From Burkholderiaceae bacterium (GTDB lineage: Bacteria; Pseudomonadota; Gammaproteobacteria; Burkholderiales; Burkholderiaceae): a stretch of DNA of 6,239 nt. Where the stretch lies: positions 1 through 6,239 of the forward strand of contig JASLEM010000161.1 of assembly GCA_030151165.1 (NCBI GenBank), given 5' to 3'. Positions 1-4,109 of this stretch are shown in pieces (the stretch's first letter is position 1; every line of letters starts with the position of its first letter). The position numbers and the translations under genes are program-made. The notes under the pieces are model-generated. The model searched no databases, was not told the DNA's origin, and was given only the letters and a program-made list of their open reading frames with translations.

Positions 1-891
1 CTCGAGCGCATGACGCGCCGCTACACCAGCGAGATCGGCCTGATCATCGGCCCGCAGAAGGACATCCCGGCGCCGGACGTGAACACCAACGGCCAGATCA
101 TGGCCTGGATGATGGACACGTACTCGATGAACACCGGCTCGACCTCGACCGGCGTCGTCACCGGCAAGCCGCTGCACCTCGGCGGCTCCGCCGGCCGCGT
201 CAAGGCCACGGGCCGCGGCGTGTTCGTCACCGGCAGGGAAGCGGCCCGCCGCATCGGCCTCGACCTGAATGGCGCGCGCGTCGCCGTGCAGGGCTTCGGC
301 AACGTCGGTGGCTCGGCCGCCGAGCTGTTCGCCCAGGCCGGCGGCAAGATCGTCGCCGCGCAGGATCACACCGGCACGATCTACAACGCCAACGGTTTCG
401 ACCTGGCCGACCTGATTCCGCACGTCACGAACACCGGCGGCGTCGCCGGCTTCAAGGGCGGCGACGTGATCAAGTCCGAAGAGTTCTGGGACGTCGACTG
501 CGAGATCCTGATCCCGGCCGCACTCGAAGGCCAGATCACCGAAGACCGCGCCCGCCGCATCCAGGCCAAGCTGATCCTCGAAGGCGCCAACGGCCCGACG
601 ACGCCCAAGGCGGACGACATGCTCGCCGAGCGCAACATCCTCGTCGTGCCGGACGTGATCTGCAACGCCGGCGGCGTGACGGTCTCGTACTTCGAATGGG
701 TGCAGGACTTCTCGAGCTTCTTCTGGAGCGAGGACGAGATCAACGTCCGCCTGGACAAGATCATGGTCGACGCGCTGAAGAAGATCTGGGACACGGCCGA
801 TCGCCACAAGATCACGCTGCGCACCGCGACCTTCGCGGTCGCCTGCGAGCGCATCCTGATCGCGCGCGAAGAGCGCGGCCTGTACCCCTGA
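1..891 (+). CDS. gdhA: NAD-type glutamate dehydrogenase, C-terminal part (5' end outside window)
   Basis: Catalyses oxidative deamination of glutamate to 2-oxoglutarate and ammonia, or the reverse, in the cytoplasm. The reading frame is open from base 1, so the first ATG (base 10) is internal; 296 residues are visible, against roughly 420-430 for the hexameric Glu/Leu/Phe/Val dehydrogenase family. The N-terminal part with the substrate-binding glycine-rich loop and catalytic lysine is missing. Visible are the [10 protein letters not shown] segment (catalytic Asp equivalent near visible residue 26), the MAWMMDTYS and TGKP stretches, and the Rossmann motif GFGNVG at about residues 98-103. An acidic residue follows the second beta strand (AAQDHTG), which favours NAD over [23 protein letters not shown] and the C-terminus [10 protein letters not shown] are family hallmarks. 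The gene ends at TGA 889-891 and is followed by an intrinsic terminator. The family call is firm. The symbol is the usual one, and paralogues (leucine or phenylalanine dehydrogenase) are much less likely on these motifs. Confidence 0.95.
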   Translation, partial: LERMTRRYTSEIGLIIGPQKDIPAPDVNTNGQIMAWMMDTYSMNTGSTSTGVVTGKPLHLGGSAGRVKATGRGVFVTGREAARRIGLDLNGARVAVQGFGNVGGSAAELFAQAGGKIVAAQDHTGTIYNANGFDLADLIPHVTNTGGVAGFKGGDVIKSEEFWDVDCEILIPAALEGQITEDRARRIQAKLILEGANGPTTPKADDMLAERNILVVPDVICNAGGVTVSYFEWVQDFSSFFWSEDEINVRLDKIMVDALKKIWDTADRHKITLRTATFAVACERILIAREERGLYP

Positions 892-927
892 AGCATCGCG
901 CTCCAGGAGATTCCAGCGATCCACGCG

Positions 928-949
928 AGGGCCCTTCGGGGCCCTTTTT
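928..949 (+). terminator. Intrinsic terminator of the glutamate dehydrogenase gene
   Basis: A perfect 7-bp stem, AGGGCCC (928-934) with GGGCCCT (939-945), is closed by a TTCG loop. This gives the very stable C(UUCG)G tetraloop. A run of five T (945-949) follows directly. It lies 36 bases after the stop codon of the dehydrogenase and points the same way. On the opposite strand the stem is not followed by a T-run, so it should work mainly in the plus direction. Its last T is also the first base of the stop codon (949-951, read on the minus strand) of the converging gene. Confidence 0.92.
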
Positions 950-2307
950 CATTTGCCGGGATCTGGGGGTGCGGCGCTGACGACGAGGCGGTGCACCGTC
1001 CCGTCGCCGCCGTCCTGCGACGGTTCCTCCGGGCTCTTCTCGTGCGGCTTGACGGTCGAGCGGATGATCATGATCTTGTTGAGGACGTCGAACCAGAACG
1101 GCGCGCCCAGCATGATGGCCAACGCGGTGATGAGCCAGCCCAGCAGGATGCGCAGCCACGCGTAGATGCCGTGGTTGCCCCCGTCGCAGCGCCGGGTGAC
1201 CGTACCGTCCACGACCGCGTCGGCCGCGCAGAACTGGGTCGGCGCGATCCCCGCGCCGCTCGCGTTGACCGGCTCCCATCCGATCGGCAACGCAACGGCG
1301 TCGAGCTCGTTGCGCGTGCGCTTGACGGCGGCCAGCTCGTCCTCGAAGGTTTGGATCGACGGTGCGGCCGACGAGGCAGCCCTTGAGGATGAGGCCGTCG
1401 CGGCCGCGCTCGCGGCGGACGCTGCTCCGGACGCTGCGCTGGACGCGCCAGACACCGCAGGGACGGGGCTCGACGCGCCAGCGGCCGGCGAGGCCGCTGA
1501 AGACGCCTTCTGCGCCGACTCGACACCGGCCGGTCGGCTCGCCGCCGTCGTGGCCGCCTCGGCGCGCTTCAGCACGGACTCCCGCAGCGTCTTGTCCGTC
1601 GTCAGTCGATGCAGGATGTGCAACGAGTCGACATTGAGCACGACGGCCGTTGCCAGCCCGATGATGAACAGCAACGCCTGCGTGCGTCGCTTGTACCAGC
1701 CGGACGCGCGATCCATGGCGCCGTCGAACCAGTGCTCGATGGACTTGCGCACCTTGGCGATGTCGTCGTTCGCGTAGTCGACCGCGGAGAGGACGATCTT
1801 TCGCAGGTGCGGAGGAGACGCCATGGCGCGGGTGCGCAACGCGTCGACCGACAGCAGCGGCGGCGGCGACGCCGTCTTCGGGGCATCGGCGGGCTTGCCG
1901 TCGGCCGCGTCCGTCTTCAGCGGATCGCCGCGCAGGATGTGGTCGATGAAGGCGGTCGAGAAATGCCCGGTCGGTATGTACGACGGCAGGTTGCGGCGGC
2001 TCAGGAGAGGCATGTGCCGGGTGGCCGCGGTGCCCATCACGAGCCAGCGCGAGCTGGTCTTGAGCTTCCCGAGGTCGTAGCTGCCCTGGAACAGCGCGGA
2101 GATGATCGGGTGGTTGTAGAGCGCCTGGGTCGTCTCGCCGGCGGCGTTCTCCGGGTCGAGCATGTTGCGCATCGCGCGCTCCAGATCCATCGCCCGCCAC
2201 TTCATCACGCCCTCGATCCACTCCTTGATGGCGGTGCACACGAGCGACATCATCAGGAACAGGAACACCATCCCGATCGCGACTTCGAGCGTTTCCGAAT
2301 TGAACAT
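949..2307 (-). CDS. Conserved membrane protein of unknown function with Ala/Ser-rich periplasmic insert
   Basis: A 452-residue protein with no function I can name. Three hydrophobic helices are visible: about residues 8-27, 209-226 and 383-404. Positive residues follow helix 1 (KEWIEGVMKWR) and precede helix 2 (WYKRRTQ). The model is therefore N-terminus outside, a cytoplasmic domain at 28-208, a periplasmic loop at 227-382 and a cytoplasmic tail. The periplasmic loop holds an Ala/Ser-rich stretch (251-317), a LPIGW motif (339-343) and two cysteines (360, 374) that could form a disulfide. Helix 3 runs into GAPFWFDVLNK. From memory, this motif and the N-terminal pattern (LVCTAIKEW, LERAMRNML, SYIP) recur in a widespread uncharacterised bacterial family. 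The ATG (2305-2307) has a good ribosome site, GGGAGG at 2313-2318, 5 bases upstream. The gene follows the TetR gene on the same strand after a 121-base gap in which I see no convincing promoter or terminator, so co-transcription is possible but unproven. No terminator of its own is evident. Confidence 0.85.
   Translation of the reverse strand: MFNSETLEVAIGMVFLFLMMSLVCTAIKEWIEGVMKWRAMDLERAMRNMLDPENAAGETTQALYNHPIISALFQGSYDLGKLKTSSRWLVMGTAATRHMPLLSRRNLPSYIPTGHFSTAFIDHILRGDPLKTDAADGKPADAPKTASPPPLLSVDALRTRAMASPPHLRKIVLSAVDYANDDIAKVRKSIEHWFDGAMDRASGWYKRRTQALLFIIGLATAVVLNVDSLHILHRLTTDKTLRESVLKRAEAATTAASRPAGVESAQKASSAASPAAGASSPVPAVSGASSAASGAASAASAAATASSSRAASSAAPSIQTFEDELAAVKRTRNELDAVALPIGWEPVNASGAGIAPTQFCAADAVVDGTVTRRCDGGNHGIYAWLRILLGWLITALAIMLGAPFWFDVLNKIMIIRSTVKPHEKSPEEPSQDGGDGTVHRLVVSAAPPDPGK
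1357..1557 (-). other. Low-complexity Ala/Ser-rich coding segment in the membrane protein
   Basis: Codes for residues 251-317 of the membrane protein. By my count 47 of 67 residues are Ala (28) or Ser (19), with scattered Pro, Gly and Thr. At the DNA level part of it is an imperfect 12-base tandem repeat on the plus strand: units starting GGACGC at 1417, 1429 and 1441, the first two sharing GGACGCTGC. This matches a four-residue periodicity of the SGAS / SAAS type. The segment lies in the predicted periplasmic loop, so a flexible, perhaps glycosylated, linker is the simplest reading. Such repeats tend to vary in length between strains. Confidence 0.75.
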
Positions 2308-2428
2308 GCGAGCCTCCCTGGCGCGTCGTGACGTGTGAAGTCGGGAAGACTACGGCCGGGGGCTGTCCAGCGCGTCCGTTGGATTAGGGATGGGCGGCGC
2401 GGCTTCAGCCCGCGGCAAGCCGGCGCGG

Positions 2429-2995
2429 TCAGCGCGGCGCCGCCAGCGCGCGGGCCTGCTCGATCAATTGCTTCGCGACGGTCTCGAACGGTTCGATGTC
2501 CTGCTCCGCGCGGCTCATCACGACGGCACCCTCGGCCGACGCCACCAGCACCGTCGCGAAACGCCGCGCGTCCTTGCGCGCGAGGCCGCCCTGCTCCAGC
2601 AGCTCGGCGAGCCGGCCGCGCCACAGCCGGAAGACCTCGGCCGCATGCTGCATCAGCGCCGATGACTCGGTCGCCACGGCCACCGCCAGCACCGCGCAGC
2701 CCGACTCGCACTTCGACTGCGCCAGCACGCCGCGCCAGATCGCCAGGAAGTGCTCGGTGACGGCGACGGCCGACGCGCCCGCCTTGCGATCGAGCAAGCC
2801 GACGAGGAAGGCCCCGGCCAGGTCGACGGCCTCGCCGACCAGTTGGTCCTTGCCGTCCGGGAAGTGGTGGTAGACCGAGCCGCGCGGCGCCCCGGTCAGC
2901 TCGAGCACCTCGGCGAACGACGTCGCCTGCAGCCCGCGTTGCGCGAGCAGGCGCGCCGCGCCCTCGATCATCTTCCTGCGAACCTCGCCCGCCAC
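2429..2995 (-). CDS. TetR-family transcriptional repressor (LmrA/YxaF-like)
   Basis: A 188-residue protein with the TetR layout: an N-terminal DNA-binding domain (about residues 3-50) and an all-helical ligand-binding and dimerisation domain. The helix-turn-helix is clear at about 25-46 (SFAEVLELTGAPRGSVYHHF), including the GSVYHHF recognition-helix pattern and the following PDGKDQLV. In the C-terminal domain the CESGCAVLAVA segment (residues 96-106) resembles the LmrA/YxaF-type subgroup; that assignment is from memory of the pattern and is less certain. The start is GTG at 2993-2995, supported by GAGGAG (3002-3007) six bases upstream and by an in-frame stop at 3014-3016 that rules out a longer protein. 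An internal ATG at codon 9 would cut into helix 1. It is transcribed away from the tautomerase gene, and the gap between them carries operator-like repeats. Repression of itself and of the divergent operon is therefore the likely role. The inducer cannot be read from the sequence. C96 and C100 could make it sensitive to thiol-reactive compounds, but this is speculation. Confidence 0.93.
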   Translation of the reverse strand: MAGEVRRKMIEGAARLLAQRGLQATSFAEVLELTGAPRGSVYHHFPDGKDQLVGEAVDLAGAFLVGLLDRKAGASAVAVTEHFLAIWRGVLAQSKCESGCAVLAVAVATESSALMQHAAEVFRLWRGRLAELLEQGGLARKDARRFATVLVASAEGAVVMSRAEQDIEPFETVAKQLIEQARALAAPR

Positions 2996-3001
2996 GGTCG
3001 G

Positions 3002-3007
3002 CTCCTC
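3002..3007 (-). promoter_or_regulatory. Ribosome binding site fixing the GTG start of the TetR gene
   Basis: Read on the minus strand this is GAGGAG, six bases before the GTG at 2995-2993. A stop codon in the same frame lies at 3014-3016, so no upstream start is possible. This is the main reason to accept the GTG codon. Confidence 0.8.
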
Positions 3008-3009
3008 GC

Positions 3010-3040
3010 TTGACTATGCAAAGCGTCATAGTCTATGCTC
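3010..3040 (+). promoter_or_regulatory. Candidate promoter of the tautomerase-DinB operon
   Basis: TTGACT (3010-3015) matches the sigma-70 -35 box at five of six bases. TATGCT (3035-3040) matches the -10 box at four of six. The spacer is 19 bases, longer than the optimal 17, so the promoter is probably weak or needs help. Transcription would begin near base 3046, leaving a leader of about 30 bases with the ribosome site inside it. Both boxes are overlapped by the first operator-like repeat, as expected for repression by occlusion. Confidence 0.45.
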
Positions 3041-3058
3041 TATGCAGGTCATCATAGT
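3012..3058. promoter_or_regulatory. Tandem TetR operator array in the divergent promoter region
   Basis: Two near-identical 19-bp sites of the form CTATGCA-N5-TCATAGT lie at 3014-3032 and 3040-3058, exactly 26 bp apart start to start. Each contains the inverted repeat CTATG-N8-CATAG. In the first the dyad is longer: GACTATG (3012-3018) and CATAGTC (3027-3033) pair perfectly over 7 bp. An extra CTATG half-site sits between them at 3033-3037 and forms a second, tight dyad with CATAG 3027-3031. That makes five CTATG/CATAG half-sites in 44 bases. The array lies in the 81-base gap between a TetR gene and its divergent neighbour, where TetR repressors usually bind. It overlaps the candidate promoter for the plus-strand genes. 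On the minus strand TATGAT (3056-3051) could be the -10 box of the TetR gene, with no clear -35. The repeats are seen directly; binding by this TetR is inferred. Confidence 0.82.
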
Positions 3059-3066
3059 TTTCCGAC

Positions 3067-3070
3067 GGAG
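3067..3070 (+). promoter_or_regulatory. Ribosome binding site fixing the ATG at 3077
   Basis: GGAG lies six bases before the ATG at 3077. It supports that codon over an earlier in-frame ATG at 3035, which falls inside the operator region and has no ribosome site, and over the ATG at 3083, which is too far downstream. Starting at 3077 also places proline at position 2, as tautomerases require. Confidence 0.7.
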
Positions 3071-3076
3071 TCCGCC

Positions 3077-3520
3077 ATGCCCATGATCGATGTCTACGCC
3101 CCTGCCGACCTGCTGCCCGCCGACGCCGACCGCGCCGTCGGCGAGCAACTGACGCTGGCCGTGCTGCGCGCCGAGGGCGTGCCCGCGCCCGGCCCGTTCC
3201 ACGCGAACAACACGGCCGCGTACATCCACCGGCTGCCGGCTTCCGCGGTGCAGACCGCCGCGTCGGCGCAGGCGCGCACGGTGCGCATCCAGGTCATCAC
3301 CCCGCCCGGAGCGCTGAGCCGCGACGGCCAGAAGCAGCTGGTCAAGGACGCCACCGAGATCATCGCCAAGGTCACCGGCGATCCGACGCAGGCCGGCCGC
3401 ACGTGGGTGATCCTCACCGAGGCCGCGGAAGGCGGCTGGGGCCTGATGGGCACGGCGTTCGGGCAGGAGGAGTTCGCGGCGCTGGCCGCGAAGGCGCGCG
3501 CCGCGGCCGCCGGTGGTTGA
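3077..3520 (+). CDS. Tautomerase-superfamily protein (4-oxalocrotonate tautomerase-like, fused two-unit type)
   Basis: A 147-residue protein starting MPMIDVY. Removal of Met would expose Pro as residue 1, the general base of the tautomerase superfamily. The length fits the fused form, in which two beta-alpha-beta units sit in one chain (as in malonate semialdehyde decarboxylase and cis-CaaD), rather than the ~62-residue 4-oxalocrotonate tautomerase. The first unit covers about residues 2-35. The second covers about 69-127 (TVRIQVITPPGALSRDGQKQ, then RTWVILTEAAEGGWGLMG) and has no proline at its own start. FHANNTAAYIHRLP (41-54) lies between the two. Substrate and reaction are unknown: tautomerisation, dehalogenation or decarboxylation of small oxo-acids are all possible. 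It is divergent from the TetR gene and preceded by its operator-like array, so it is probably repressor-controlled. A DinB-fold gene follows after 30 bases. A longer frame from ATG 3035 exists but would bury the catalytic proline. Confidence 0.9.
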   Translation: MPMIDVYAPADLLPADADRAVGEQLTLAVLRAEGVPAPGPFHANNTAAYIHRLPASAVQTAASAQARTVRIQVITPPGALSRDGQKQLVKDATEIIAKVTGDPTQAGRTWVILTEAAEGGWGLMGTAFGQEEFAALAAKARAAAAGG

Positions 3521-3550
3521 CGAATCCGCCCGCCGCGCTAATGTGGCGCG

Positions 3551-4054
3551 ATGAACCGCGTCACACTCCGGTCGTTGGCCGCCTTCCCCGACCAGCTCGA
3601 GGCTCATTTCTCGGCATTCCCCGGCGAGTTCCGGCATTGGGCGCCGGCCTCGTGGGACGGCGTCCCGAGCGAGCCGCTCACCGCGATCGAGCAGGTCTGC
3701 CACGTGCGCGACATCGAGATCGACGGCTACCACGCCCGCTTCGAACGCACGCTGCGCGAGTCGAATCCGACGCTCGCCTCGATCGACACCGACGCCCTCG
3801 CGCGCGAGCGCTCGTACGCGACGGACGACCCCGCCGCCGCGCTCGCCGCCTTCCGCGAGGCGCGCGCGAAGACGATCGCGCTGCTGGCGTCGCTCGCGCC
3901 GCCGCAGTTCGACCGCATCGCGACGTTCGAGGGCTACGGCCCGCTGACGCTGCTGAGCCTCGTGCACTACCTGTGCAGCCACGACCAGCAGCACCTGGCC
4001 GGGCTGCAGTGGTTGCCGGGGAAGGCCGAGGCGTCGCGCGTCGACCTGCTCTAG
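3551..4054 (+). CDS. DinB-fold putative metal-dependent enzyme
   Basis: A 167-residue protein with the four-helix DinB / YfiT / mycothiol-S-transferase layout. The three metal-ligand histidines expected of the fold are visible: H51 in QVCHVRD on the second helix, and H144 and H148 in SHDQQHLAGLQWL on the last helix (H-x3-H). An EGYGPLTLLSLVHYL stretch precedes the last pair, typical of the family. Members bind Zn or Ni and include thiol-dependent transferases such as bacillithiol and mycothiol enzymes; most are uncharacterised, and despite the name there is no link to DNA polymerase IV. The likely thiol, if any, cannot be told from the sequence. ATG 3551 is the first start after an in-frame stop at 3539-3541 and has no recognisable ribosome site. 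With only 30 bases after the tautomerase stop it probably shares that transcript and is reached by reinitiation or a weak site. It converges on putA. Confidence 0.88.
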   Translation: MNRVTLRSLAAFPDQLEAHFSAFPGEFRHWAPASWDGVPSEPLTAIEQVCHVRDIEIDGYHARFERTLRESNPTLASIDTDALARERSYATDDPAAALAAFREARAKTIALLASLAPPQFDRIATFEGYGPLTLLSLVHYLCSHDQQHLAGLQWLPGKAEASRVDLL

Positions 4055-4057
4055 CAG

Positions 4058-4079
4058 CGCGCCGGGCAGGCCCGGCGCG
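4058..4079. terminator. Perfect GC-rich hairpin between convergent genes, possible bidirectional terminator
   Basis: CGCGCCGGGC (4058-4067) and GCCCGGCGCG (4070-4079) are exact reverse complements separated by AG. In RNA the stem would be about 9 bp with a CAGG loop. It starts four bases after the stop of the DinB gene and lies 31 bases beyond the end of putA read from the other side. No T-run follows on either strand, so it is not a classical intrinsic terminator. It may instead stabilise the 3' ends or act weakly in both directions. Confidence 0.4.
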
Positions 4080-4109
4080 GACGCGCCGCGACCCGGCGGC
4101 CGCCCGGCC

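Noticed and set aside
812..2239. A 475-codon open frame on the minus strand overlapping both the dehydrogenase end and the membrane gene
   Set aside because: Its product is Arg/Gly/His-rich with no family motif, and it crosses a strong terminator. The overlapping frame at 949-2307 has membrane helices, family-like motifs and a good ribosome site. This is a high-GC shadow frame.
2308..2428. A possible promoter (TGGACA read on the minus strand at 2369-2364) for the membrane protein gene
   Set aside because: The -35-like box is good, but no acceptable -10 box lies at 15-19 bases. The short GC hairpins nearby (around 2401-2421) are imperfect and lack a T-run, so neither a promoter nor a terminator can be supported.
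2253..3029. A 258-codon minus-strand frame over the TetR gene and the control region
   Set aside because: It is out of frame with the clear TetR helix-turn-helix, is Arg/Gly-rich, and would run through the operator array.
3035..3076. N-terminal extension of the tautomerase from the ATG at 3035
   Set aside because: The added 14 residues would remove the catalytic proline from the N-terminus. They have no ribosome site and are encoded within the operator-like repeats and the -10 region.
3026..3994. A 322-codon minus-strand frame antisense to the tautomerase and DinB genes
   Set aside because: Arg/Gly/Val-rich with no recognisable motif, and explained by codon bias of the two real plus-strand genes.
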